From positions 1 through 64,000 of the forward strand of contig PVUG01000002.1 of the NCBI GenBank assembly GCA_003001975.1: 64,000 nucleotides of DNA, read 5' to 3'. Within the stretch, counting starts at the first letter, position 1; every line of letters begins with the position of its first letter. Below, in pieces: positions 16,616-24,513 of the stretch. The translations under genes were made by a program, and so were the position numbers. The notes under the pieces are model-generated. The model did no database searches, was not told the origin of the DNA, and worked only from the letters and a program-made list of their open reading frames with translations. The stretch comes from Martelella mediterranea. GTDB taxonomy: Bacteria; Pseudomonadota; Alphaproteobacteria; Rhizobiales; Rhizobiaceae.

Positions 16616-18268
16616 TTAATACGCAAATCTCAACGTGAGTCCATAGCGCGGGTCGTCCTGCGCAAGCATTGTGCCGACTCCGTGAAGACCTGTTGCATTT
16701 GTGGCATAGACATCCGCACTGAACGGCGTGCCGTTGAGGTTATAGCGCGCACCAGCCGACCAGATCGTGTCGCCGTCATCGGAAACGGCAGTGACCTCGC
16801 CCAGCAATTCGAGATCGCGGAACGGGCGCACGGAAAGACCACCGCCGACAGCCCACAAACGCTCGGAGTCGTAAGCGGCGAATTTCGATTCCAGCGTCAC
16901 ACTTGCCTTCTCCGAGAAGGCAAGACTTGCCGGAAGAGCGCCGTAGAGAATACCCGTTGTCGGCTTTTTGAAATCACGTCCGGCGAGGACCTGAGCGGAC
17001 AGAGAGAACAGATCGCCATATTTCTGGTCCATCAGGCGGAGCTTGCCGCCAAACATATAGGACCATTCATCGTTCCACACGCTCTTGGCCTTGCCGGCAG
17101 CGCCTCCAGAAGGATATTGCGAAAAAATAGCGTCAAGCTGGAGATCCTGATCCGGACTGAAGGCGAGATGGATATCGCGAAAATCGCGGTCTCCGATGCC
17201 CGCCTCAACCAGAAAACGCCCCGGCGTCAGCGTATCAGCACTTTGCAGTGTAATACCGCCAATCTGCTGGCGAAGCTCCAGGTCCGTGACAGGGCTCAGC
17301 ATATCAACCCGGTAACTGTCGAAATAGACATCGCGCGTCGCCGTGCCGACAAACGGCGTGTAGCTCAGGCGGACACCATAGGCGATATCATCCGATTCCG
17401 GAGGAAAGGCGATGATGCTGGTTGCCGGCGTCATCCCCCATCCATTGGTCGCGAAAAGGTCCACTGCGGCCTTTGGCGTGACGGCAAGCTTGACGCCCGC
17501 CATCCAGACCGGTTTCGTCTCAAGTCCACCACTGCTCGACAGGGTATTGCCGTCGGTAGCGTAGGGCAGCATCACCGTTGCATAGGACTGCAGCCCGGTA
17601 ACCGGCTGCCAGGTCAGACCGGCGCCGAGATAAGGCACGGTGCCGAAATAGGGTTGGCCGTTGATACTGTCCGGCAGGAAGGAAACACCCGGCGTCACAT
17701 GCAAACGCAATGAATCCGTCACGGTGAGGCTGATCGGCAGTTGCAGGCTGCCGGCAAGATTCAACGTTCCGTCTCCGTCATTCTCATAGAGGTTTCCGGA
17801 GAGGAAAACGCCCTCAAGTGACCCGAAAGCCGCCATGGAGAGCCCGTAACTGTCGAGCAGGCTGTATTTGACGCCGCCGCCGCCAGCCATAAAAGTAAGG
17901 TTAGCATCACACAGGGCAGTGCCGCACAATGGCGGGTCGTCGAACACATGACCGAAAGCACTCACCTGAAAGCGATCGGTAATCGCCCAGTCTGCCCGTC
18001 CTTCGTAAACCTGCGTACCGGTCGAGTTACCGCCCAGTGTCTGATCCGAACCGAATTGCAGATAAACGGCCCCTTTGGGCAGAAGATATCCGGTTTCGAA
18101 ACTCGAATAGTTGGTCGCCATCATTTCGATCGGCGTCTGATCGAGAAACAGCGCACCGGGCCCTTCAAGCACCTGCGCCTCGGCAGACCTCGTGCCTGCC
18201 GTCACAAAAGTGCTGCTCCAAACAGCAGTAAGTAAAACGAAACCGGACAGGTTCGATATTCTGGGCAT
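16616..18268 (-). CDS. Predicted outer-membrane beta-barrel protein of the exopolysaccharide locus
   Basis: About 550 residues with a Sec signal (MPRISNLSGFVLLTAVWSS, cleavage after SAEA) and a mature part full of alternating amphipathic strands rich in Gly, Tyr and Ser (for example LQSYATVMLPYATDG, WSAGARYNLNGTPFSADVY), ending in LTLRFAY with a C-terminal aromatic residue, the mark of a Bam-inserted barrel. I do not recognise the family. Its place between an OPX gene and the polymerase gene suggests a role in secretion or surface attachment of the polysaccharide. The start at 18268 is favoured by GGGAAG upstream; 18289 and 18331 are possible. Confidence 0.72.
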   Translation of the reverse strand: MPRISNLSGFVLLTAVWSSTFVTAGTRSAEAQVLEGPGALFLDQTPIEMMATNYSSFETGYLLPKGAVYLQFGSDQTLGGNSTGTQVYEGRADWAITDRFQVSAFGHVFDDPPLCGTALCDANLTFMAGGGGVKYSLLDSYGLSMAAFGSLEGVFLSGNLYENDGDGTLNLAGSLQLPISLTVTDSLRLHVTPGVSFLPDSINGQPYFGTVPYLGAGLTWQPVTGLQSYATVMLPYATDGNTLSSSGGLETKPVWMAGVKLAVTPKAAVDLFATNGWGMTPATSIIAFPPESDDIAYGVRLSYTPFVGTATRDVYFDSYRVDMLSPVTDLELRQQIGGITLQSADTLTPGRFLVEAGIGDRDFRDIHLAFSPDQDLQLDAIFSQYPSGGAAGKAKSVWNDEWSYMFGGKLRLMDQKYGDLFSLSAQVLAGRDFKKPTTGILYGALPASLAFSEKASVTLESKFAAYDSERLWAVGGGLSVRPFRDLELLGEVTAVSDDGDTIWSAGARYNLNGTPFSADVYATNATGLHGVGTMLAQDDPRYGLTLRFAY

Positions 18269-18661
18269 AAACTGCCACTTCCCGATCATGAAATAAACTA
18301 AAGAACCGGCGAGACGATAGCCTATTAACAACTCCTAAACAAGCGAACGGACCGGGTTTGCGGACGTTCTGTCTGCTCGGTTAAACTCATAGTAGAAGAG
18401 CGGCTTGCTAACGATCGGATAACCTTCCGTAACAAGCGTTCCCCACACTATATCAGCATCCGGTCCAAGTATTTTTCCACACCCCGACCTCCTGCGACAT
18501 ATACGCAGGGCAGGTATCGGCGTGCGCGGCCAACCGAGCGTATGTATCATTTTTGCAATCTGTAAACCATAAACTCAAAACCACCCGAAAACGCAACCAG
18601 ACCGCGCGCTATGTGTATTTCTGCGGAGCGGTCCGGCGCGAAAACAGGCAGTATAGGGGCT
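18269..18661. other. Intergenic region inside the exopolysaccharide locus
   Basis: About 390 bases. It must contain the promoter of the barrel-protein gene (leftward) and the end of the polymerase transcript. GATAGCCTATT near 18315-18325 is weakly like the dyads found elsewhere in this locus. GACCGC at 18599 and GCGGTC at 18629 can pair. The 71-residue open frame at 18335-18550 has no ribosome binding site and is not supported. Confidence 0.4.
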
Positions 18662-19936
18662 TCAGGCGCGCGCCTGACCCCGCATCTCGCGTGCATGAAT
18701 GCCGAGCATCATCAGCGCCGGCCACATGAGATAAGCTTCGATCTCGATATTCTCGCCGAAGCTCAGGACAATCATCACGAACACGACCGAAAGCGGCAGC
18801 CGCCCGCGCGGATGACGAACGCAGTCGACGAGCACGATGAAGGTCTGCGCCAGAAGCGGTATCAGCATGGCCAGAAAACCGGTCAGACCCTTTACGAACA
18901 GTAGACCATACCAGGTATGGTGGGAGCCGATCGGCATGTATTCCACCAGATGCGGCCCCGGCTGCACGGTGCCATGGCCGAACCAGTAGGCCTCCGACCA
19001 GCGCTCATAGGCAATGCGCTGCAACGCCTCGCGGACACGGGTGCTGTCGGCGCGGGCATTCTTGAAGGCATAGATGCCGCCCTGGATCATGGTGAACACC
19101 GCGCCGCCGAAAATCGCCATCAGTGTCGCAAGTGCAGCCGCCATCCGCCAGGCATAGACCTTCGCCACCAGCGGCAGCATCCGCGGACCGACCGTGCAGA
19201 CCACAACGCCGACAAGGCTCATGCGCGACTTGGTGAGCACGATCATGGCAAGGCCCGCGACGATGCCGCAGGTTTTCCAGAAAGGTTGTTTTTCTTCCAG
19301 CGCAAAAGCGACCATGACAATGCCGAGCAGACCGGCAAAGGGCGACCACGGCGCATAAAACTGCCAGCGCGGCGTCCAAGTCGACGGGTCGAGCGTGTAA
19401 AAATAGACCGAGAAATATTCCGGCCCCGGCCCGCCGACCGCCTTGAGCGGTGAAACGAAAATCCGCTCAGGCAGACCGATATACGGTGCGGCAAACATCA
19501 CCGGCAGCAGGATCAGCGTCCACAGGCCGATAACACATTGGCCGCGCACCAGCACTTCGCGCCGCACCTGAAGAACAGCACCGGCCAGCGGGAACAGCGC
19601 CAGCAGTGCCCAGCCCTTGGCCCAGCCGATACTCGACTTGATGGTCTGCTTGAGGCCAAGCCCCCATTGCAGATGACCGCCCCAAAGGGCGATCAACATG
19701 ACCAGCATGCCAGCAATCCACAACCAGACGATAAACGGCACCGGGCCTGCCGGCCTCAGCGATGGCCTGAGCGCCGGCCCGAAATAAAGCGCGATCACGG
19801 CAAGCGCGAACAGCAACCACCCCAGGACCGGCCCGACCACGTAGAGCGCGCCGAAGGCGTAGAACAGCCAGGTGAAGACCAGCGTCTTGTAGACGATGGC
19901 CTCCGGGAGGTTTTCGGGCCGCAATGAAAGGCTCAT
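18662..19936 (-). CDS. O-antigen polymerase/ligase-like membrane protein (Wzy candidate)
   Basis: A 424-residue protein with about ten hydrophobic segments and a long extracytoplasmic loop in the second half (residues about 280-350, FKNARADSTRVREALQRIAYERW..GSHHTWYGLLFVKG), the layout of Wzy_C/O-antigen ligase-type proteins; the H-x-x-Y-G/L motif after the loop is common in them. It would polymerise repeat units at the periplasmic face of the inner membrane. ATG at 19936 lies one base after the stop of the chain-length gene (TGAGATG), so the two are coupled. The open frame reaches 20173 but that part is a shadow. Confidence 0.8.
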   Translation of the reverse strand: MSLSLRPENLPEAIVYKTLVFTWLFYAFGALYVVGPVLGWLLFALAVIALYFGPALRPSLRPAGPVPFIVWLWIAGMLVMLIALWGGHLQWGLGLKQTIKSSIGWAKGWALLALFPLAGAVLQVRREVLVRGQCVIGLWTLILLPVMFAAPYIGLPERIFVSPLKAVGGPGPEYFSVYFYTLDPSTWTPRWQFYAPWSPFAGLLGIVMVAFALEEKQPFWKTCGIVAGLAMIVLTKSRMSLVGVVVCTVGPRMLPLVAKVYAWRMAAALATLMAIFGGAVFTMIQGGIYAFKNARADSTRVREALQRIAYERWSEAYWFGHGTVQPGPHLVEYMPIGSHHTWYGLLFVKGLTGFLAMLIPLLAQTFIVLVDCVRHPRGRLPLSVVFVMIVLSFGENIEIEAYLMWPALMMLGIHAREMRGQARA

Positions 19937-19937
19937 C

Positions 19938-21485
19938 TCACTTGCCTTCGGTAAAGAGCCTGACGGCCCGGCCAAGGATCGGCTGGCGGATCCATGCAAG
20001 AAGCAGGCTGAACAGAGCAAATGCACTGCCCGCAACGCCGCCGGCAATCGCGATCTTGATGTTCGGCGAGGTCGGCTGATACTCAATCGACGGGCTACTG
20101 ACGACCTGCACCATCGGATAGGACGCAAAGATATCCGACTTTGCCGTATTGATGCGGGCGAGCGCTGAAGCAAACACGGCCTCGGCCACCTTGTATTCGC
20201 GCTTCAGGGCATCAAGCCGCGCAGCAGAGGCTGACAGTGCTCGCACACGCGCCTCGCCACGTTTGAGCGTTGCCCGCATGGTGAATATTTCCGCGGAGAG
20301 ACCACGCGCCTCGGCGGACAATGTAACCAGGCTGGACAAAAGCCCCGCCCGCTGGCCATCGGCCAATGCATCGACTTCACCGGCAAGCTCCAGTGTATCG
20401 AACCCCGCCAGAATGACACCCCGGCCGGAAAGCTGATCACGCAATCCGCTGACACGATTGTTCGCGCCAACGACTTTCGGATGTTTCGGACCGAAATTAA
20501 CGGTCAGCTTGGCCAGGGCCGCATTGTCACGGGCCAGATTATCGGCAAGCGTAACATATTGCGGATCCGCGCGCAGCTTGAGGATGATTGCCGCGATTTC
20601 CGGCGTGGTTTCCAGAGTCCGGCTGAGTGTCGCGATCCGCTGATCGATCTGGTCGAACCGGGCCTCGGCGGCCGCGATTTCCAGCTGCAGGTCCTCATTA
20701 TCGGCAATAATCGCGTCATACTGTTCGTTGGAGTTCAGACCGCTTTCATGCTGCAGGTCGGCAATCGCCTTGCGGGCGTCCTCGACCTTTTCCTGATAGG
20801 CATCGATCGCATTGACGACCGAGCTTTCGCGACGAACGATCTCATCATTGCGCAGCGTGTCCAGTTCGAACAGAAAGGCATCGAGCAGCGCCTTGTTGCG
20901 GGCGCGGGCCTGTTCCGGCGAACTGCCCTTGATGGCGACCTGAATGAAGCTGGTCTGGTCGAGCAGCTTGATCCGCGGCTTGCCGAATGCCGCTGGATCA
21001 TTGCCCAGTGCATCGGCCGCACGCTCAAGGACCTGCGGCGATGACAGCAGGCTTTGATAGGTGACGGTCGGGCTCAGCGTCGAGCTGGAATAGGCCGAGT
21101 TGGCCGACGAGGACGCCTGGCCGATATCGGAAAGGTTGATGGACGTCGAGGCGCCAGCGCCCGGCAGGATCAGGGCCATATCCGATGAATAGGTGAGCGG
21201 CGCGTAGCGGACGTAGCTGATGACGGGCGCCCAGATGGCGGCCAGCATGATTGCCCCTAGCAGCACATAGCGCGGCAGACGGCCGGAATCATCCAGCTTG
21301 CCGCCGCTGGCGACACGCCAGAGGCTGAGCCTGCCACCGCGGCTGAGGTGCAGAAGACGCGGAACGGACAGGAAACCGCGGACAACCGCCTTCACGCCCC
21401 GAAAACCCCAGACAAAGGGCGAGAGCATGCGCGACATACGGCCTGCGGACTGCGAATTCTCTTTAGAGCTGCTGGTCTTCATCAA
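19938..21485 (-). CDS. Polysaccharide co-polymerase / chain-length protein (Wzz/GumC class, no kinase domain)
   Basis: A 515-residue inner-membrane protein. Transmembrane helices lie near residues 73-92 and 470-495, enclosing a large periplasmic coiled-coil region (for example ALLDAFLFELDTLRNDEIVRRE, EDLQLEIAAAEARFDQIDQRI). The chain-length motif region after it contains KREYKVAEAVFASALARI and the proline-rich segment PSIEYQPTSPNIK before helix 2. There is no cytoplasmic tyrosine-kinase domain, unlike ExoP, and no separate kinase gene in the locus. It sets chain length and connects with OPX channels. It is coupled to the polymerase gene. A GGATAGG dyad lies about 100 bases upstream. Confidence 0.87.
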   Translation of the reverse strand: MMKTSSSKENSQSAGRMSRMLSPFVWGFRGVKAVVRGFLSVPRLLHLSRGGRLSLWRVASGGKLDDSGRLPRYVLLGAIMLAAIWAPVISYVRYAPLTYSSDMALILPGAGASTSINLSDIGQASSSANSAYSSSTLSPTVTYQSLLSSPQVLERAADALGNDPAAFGKPRIKLLDQTSFIQVAIKGSSPEQARARNKALLDAFLFELDTLRNDEIVRRESSVVNAIDAYQEKVEDARKAIADLQHESGLNSNEQYDAIIADNEDLQLEIAAAEARFDQIDQRIATLSRTLETTPEIAAIILKLRADPQYVTLADNLARDNAALAKLTVNFGPKHPKVVGANNRVSGLRDQLSGRGVILAGFDTLELAGEVDALADGQRAGLLSSLVTLSAEARGLSAEIFTMRATLKRGEARVRALSASAARLDALKREYKVAEAVFASALARINTAKSDIFASYPMVQVVSSPSIEYQPTSPNIKIAIAGGVAGSAFALFSLLLAWIRQPILGRAVRLFTEGK

Positions 21486-21582
21486 ACGGTCCCCCGGTTC
21501 GAGTTCGCGCTTTTAATAAAGACTTCCCTGTGTTGCGTGCCGGCACGATGGCACTAACCGCGCGCCCTTTCGCGTTCATCGC

Positions 21583-21600
21583 TACCCTTTGGGATAGGGT
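21583..21600. promoter_or_regulatory. EPS-locus dyad, copy A
   Basis: TACCCTTTGGGATAGGGT, between the response-regulator gene and the chain-length operon. It shares the GGATAGG core and the opposing CC half with four other intergenic sites in this locus. Confidence 0.5.
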
Positions 21601-22214
21601 CAGAACAGACCGGCATTCTTGGCGATCATCGCCGCCATGGTGCGGTTGCGCGCATCCAGCTTGCGGCAAAGCGTCTTGACGTGCAGTTTGACGGTCACTT
21701 CCTGGAGATCGAGCGTGCGCGCGATTTCCTTGTTGGAATGGCCTTCGACAAGCCCTTTCAGAACCTCCATCTCCCGCCGGGTCAGTTTTTCCTCCAGCGG
21801 ATGGGTCGTCTTCTCTTCCTTTTCCGTCATGAACTGCACCGGCGCATATTGCTCGCCGGCGGCCATGAAGCGCACCGCATGGATGAGCGACTTTGCCGGA
21901 AGGCTCTTCGGCAGAAATCCGGCCGCACCGGACGCCAGCGCCTCTTCCGCCACATCGCGCGAAGCGGTGCCCGAAAGGATGGCGACAGGGCTGCCGAAAT
22001 TCAGGTCCCTGGCTTTCGCAAGTCCCTCCAGACCATTCATCCCCGGCATCGCGTAGTCGAGCAGCACAAGATCGAACGGACCTTCCTTGTTCATCAGGTC
22101 GGCCGCGCCGTCAAAGTCGGCCGCCACGGAAATGCGCAATCCCGGCTCGTTCGACAGGAAGGCAGATATGGTGTCGCGCACCAGTTCGTGGTCGTCCGCT
22201 ATCAATATCTTCAT
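21600..22214 (-). CDS. LuxR/NarL-type two-component response regulator
   Basis: A 204-residue regulator: receiver domain at residues 1-120 with the acidic pair Asp7-Asp8, phospho-acceptor Asp53 (VLLDYAMPGMNG) and conserved Lys in FLPKSLP; a LuxR-type helix-turn-helix at about 140-200 (LTRREMEVLKGLVEGHSNKEIARTL). No kinase is adjacent, but the hybrid kinase at 24514-27123 ends in an HPt domain that could phosphorylate it. It sits in the middle of the exopolysaccharide genes, flanked by GGATAGG dyads, and is the natural candidate to bind them; this is inference. Confidence 0.92.
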   Translation of the reverse strand: MKILIADDHELVRDTISAFLSNEPGLRISVAADFDGAADLMNKEGPFDLVLLDYAMPGMNGLEGLAKARDLNFGSPVAILSGTASRDVAEEALASGAAGFLPKSLPAKSLIHAVRFMAAGEQYAPVQFMTEKEEKTTHPLEEKLTRREMEVLKGLVEGHSNKEIARTLDLQEVTVKLHVKTLCRKLDARNRTMAAMIAKNAGLF

Positions 22215-22300
22215 GAGCTTCCCCTTCTCATGACCTCTGCCTCAAAGTTCACCCATAACTTAAAAAGGTATGATCTGTCACCGTCACCCGGCATCGATAT

Positions 22301-22317
22301 AGCCTAAGGGATAGGCT
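22301..22317. promoter_or_regulatory. EPS-locus dyad, copy B
   Basis: AGCCTA-AGGGA-TAGGCT, a perfect 6+5+6 inverted repeat about 90 bases upstream of the response-regulator gene. Confidence 0.55.
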
Positions 22318-22331
22318 GGTTCGCGTGAATA

Positions 22332-22348
22332 TGCCCTTTGGATAGGTG
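22332..22348. promoter_or_regulatory. EPS-locus dyad, copy C
   Basis: TGCCCTTTGGATAGGTG, 31 bases after copy B (three helical turns) and about 145 bases before the fusion transferase gene. Confidence 0.5.
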
Positions 22349-22491
22349 TGCCATCCGAAAGCAGCAGACAACGTTGCGGGCGCGCAGTCTCCTATGCTTC
22401 CAGGCGTAAAACATCACCTTACTCGATAAGGCGCAGGCCCCGCGCTTCCGACATCTTCTCCCCAACAGCAACACGCATGATGGAGAGGCAG

Positions 22492-23847
22492 ATGGCCGCT
22501 TTCAAAACAGTTTCGCTCTTCGGACTTCCGATTGTTAGCGCTACCCAGCAGGAGGCGGTCAGCGGCCTGCTCGAGGCGCCGCAGGAAAAGCGCACCGCCG
22601 CTTTCCTGAACGCCCATTGCATGAATACCCATAAGGACGATGCATCTTATCGCTGGGCCGTCAGCAAGGCGGATTACCTGTTGCCCGATGGTTCCGGCAT
22701 GAAGCTCGCAGCCAAGCTGCAGAAAAAGGGTTTCGAGGCCAATCTCAACGGCACCGACCTTTTCGTGCCGCTGTGTCGGGAAGCTGCACGGCTTGGCCGT
22801 TCAATCTACTTTTTCGGCAGTCAGAATGGTGTGGCGGATGCTGCGGCCAAGCGTGCCGGCGAACTTGCGCCCGGCCTGAAGATTGCCGGCACCCGCCATG
22901 GCTATTTCACCCGTGACGACGAAGCCGGCATCATCGACGCCATCAACCGTTCGGGCGCCGATATCGTGCTTGTCGCGCTTGGCGTGCCGATGCAGGACGT
23001 GTGGATTGCACGCAACCGCCACAAGCTCAATGCCGGCATGGTCATGGGCGTCGGCGCTCAGTTCGATTTCTGGTCGGGCCGGGTCACCCGTGCGCCTCTG
23101 ATCTTCCGCAAGGCGGGATGCGAGTGGGTCTGGCGGCTGATGATGGAACCGAAGCGGATGGCCAAACGCTACCTCGTCGGCAATTTCCGTTTCGTTTTCA
23201 ATGCCTGGCGTGAGGCCCGCACGGTACGTGCCGGCGCGACGGCTGCTGCAAATGTTCGCGGCAAGCGTCTGCTCGACATTGCCGTTGCCTCATCGGCACT
23301 TTTGATGCTGTCGCCGCTGATGGCCAGCACTGCGCTTGCCGTGGCAGCCACCTCGCGGGGGCCCGTGTTCTTTCGTCAAACCCGTGTCGGCGAAAACGGC
23401 CAGACATTCTCCATGCTGAAGTTCCGCTCGATGTACCGCGATGCGGAGGCCCGCCGCGCAGCATTGCTGGAAACCAGTGACCGCGAAGGCATCTGCTTCA
23501 AGTCGCGCAAGGACCCGCGCGTCACGCCTATCGGCCGGATTATGCGCAAGCTTTCGATCGACGAACTGCCGCAGCTGATCAACGTGCTGAAGGGCAATAT
23601 GTCGATTGTCGGCCCGCGCCCCGCGCTGCCGCAGGAAGTTGCCGCCTATGCACCGGAAGCCATGTCGCGGCTTGCCGCCAAGCCTGGCATCACCGGGCTC
23701 TGGCAGGTTTCCGGCCGCGCGGAAATCGGGTTCGAGCGGATGCTGCAGATGGACAATGCCTATATCCGCTCGCGCAGTATCGTCCTGGACCTGACCATTA
23801 TCGCGCTGACGGTGCGCGCGGTCTTCTCCGGGCGCGGCGCCTATTGA
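22492..23847 (+). CDS. Fusion of WecG/TagA/CpsF glycosyltransferase and polyprenyl-phosphate sugar transferase
   Basis: A 451-residue protein with two domains. Residues about 5-235 are GT26 (WecG/TagA): NAHCMNTHKDDASYRWAVSK, DYLLPDGSGMK, VGAQFDFWSGRVTRAP and EWVWRLMMEPKRMAKRY. Residues about 250-451 are an initiating sugar-phosphate transferase (ExoY/WbaP-like): a membrane segment, then GPVFFRQTRVG, KFRSMYRDAE, SIDELPQLINVLKGNMSIVGPRP and GITGLWQVSGR. The C-terminal half would load the first sugar-phosphate on undecaprenyl phosphate and the N-terminal half could add the next sugar. ATG 22492 is chosen for GGAG spacing; ATG 22477 is in frame upstream. Confidence 0.9.
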   Translation: MAAFKTVSLFGLPIVSATQQEAVSGLLEAPQEKRTAAFLNAHCMNTHKDDASYRWAVSKADYLLPDGSGMKLAAKLQKKGFEANLNGTDLFVPLCREAARLGRSIYFFGSQNGVADAAAKRAGELAPGLKIAGTRHGYFTRDDEAGIIDAINRSGADIVLVALGVPMQDVWIARNRHKLNAGMVMGVGAQFDFWSGRVTRAPLIFRKAGCEWVWRLMMEPKRMAKRYLVGNFRFVFNAWREARTVRAGATAAANVRGKRLLDIAVASSALLMLSPLMASTALAVAATSRGPVFFRQTRVGENGQTFSMLKFRSMYRDAEARRAALLETSDREGICFKSRKDPRVTPIGRIMRKLSIDELPQLINVLKGNMSIVGPRPALPQEVAAYAPEAMSRLAAKPGITGLWQVSGRAEIGFERMLQMDNAYIRSRSIVLDLTIIALTVRAVFSGRGAY

Positions 23848-23895
23848 AAACAAAAGGTCCGGCACGCGATCCAACGTCACGATCGCGTCGCCGAT

Positions 23896-23913
23896 CCTAT
23901 CCTTTCGTATAGC
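23896..23913 (-). promoter_or_regulatory. EPS-locus dyad, copy E
   Basis: On the minus strand GCTATACGAAAGGATAGG, 16 of 18 identical to copy D at 28685. It lies about 90 bases upstream of the gene starting at 24000. Confidence 0.5.
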
Positions 23914-23999
23914 GCAACCACGCTTGTTTGCTCATCAGCCCGCGCGGCTTGCGCGTAAAATCACAATATCAATTCCGCGAACCTGGAAGGTTGCTGATC

Positions 24000-24509
24000 A
24001 TGTTCCAACGACTTTTTCTGACCGCAGTGCTGACGCCCTTTCTTCTGATTGCGACCGCATCGGCCGAGGACCTGCCCGCACCGATGGGCCGCGTCATCCT
24101 GACGGTTTCAGGCAACATCGGCGTGACCAACGCCGACGGTGCGGCCGAATTCGATCTCGCCATGCTGGACGCCCTGCCCCAGACCCGTTTTACGACAGAG
24201 ACAATCTGGACCGACAGGGCGGCTGAATATTCCGGCGTGGAACTGTCGGCGCTGCTAGACGCCGTCGATGCCGATGGCACGCAACTGCTGATGACCGCGC
24301 TCAACGACTACGCAATTGATGTCCCGGCATCGGAGGCCGTTTCCGGCGGGCCAATCCTGGCGACGCGGGTTGACGGACACCCTCTTTCGGTGCGGGACAA
24401 AGGACCGGTCTGGGTGATCTATCCCTTTGATGACAAGCCGGCCTACAAGACAGAGATCACATATTCGCGTAGCATATGGCAGTTGAAGTCGATCGAAGTG
24501 GAAGACTGA
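24000..24509 (+). CDS. Exported protein with an oxidoreductase molybdopterin-binding-like fold
   Basis: A 169-residue protein with a Sec signal (MFQRLFLTAVLTPFLLIATA, cleavage after ASA). The mature part (GRVILTVSGNIGVTNADGAAEFDLAMLDALP..TIWTDRAAEYSGVELSALLDAV..LNDYAIDVPASE) resembles the short sulfite-oxidase-like molybdopterin-binding domain, but the Cys ligand of true sulfite oxidases is not visible, so it may bind another ligand. GGAAGG precedes the ATG. It ends five bases before the hybrid kinase and is surely cotranscribed, which suggests a periplasmic sensor partner for that kinase. Confidence 0.75.
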   Translation: MFQRLFLTAVLTPFLLIATASAEDLPAPMGRVILTVSGNIGVTNADGAAEFDLAMLDALPQTRFTTETIWTDRAAEYSGVELSALLDAVDADGTQLLMTALNDYAIDVPASEAVSGGPILATRVDGHPLSVRDKGPVWVIYPFDDKPAYKTEITYSRSIWQLKSIEVED

Positions 24510-24513
24510 TCTG

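Noticed and set aside
18335-18550. 71-codon open frame on the minus strand
   Set aside because: No ribosome binding site, no family and an Arg/Pro-rich composition; probably chance.
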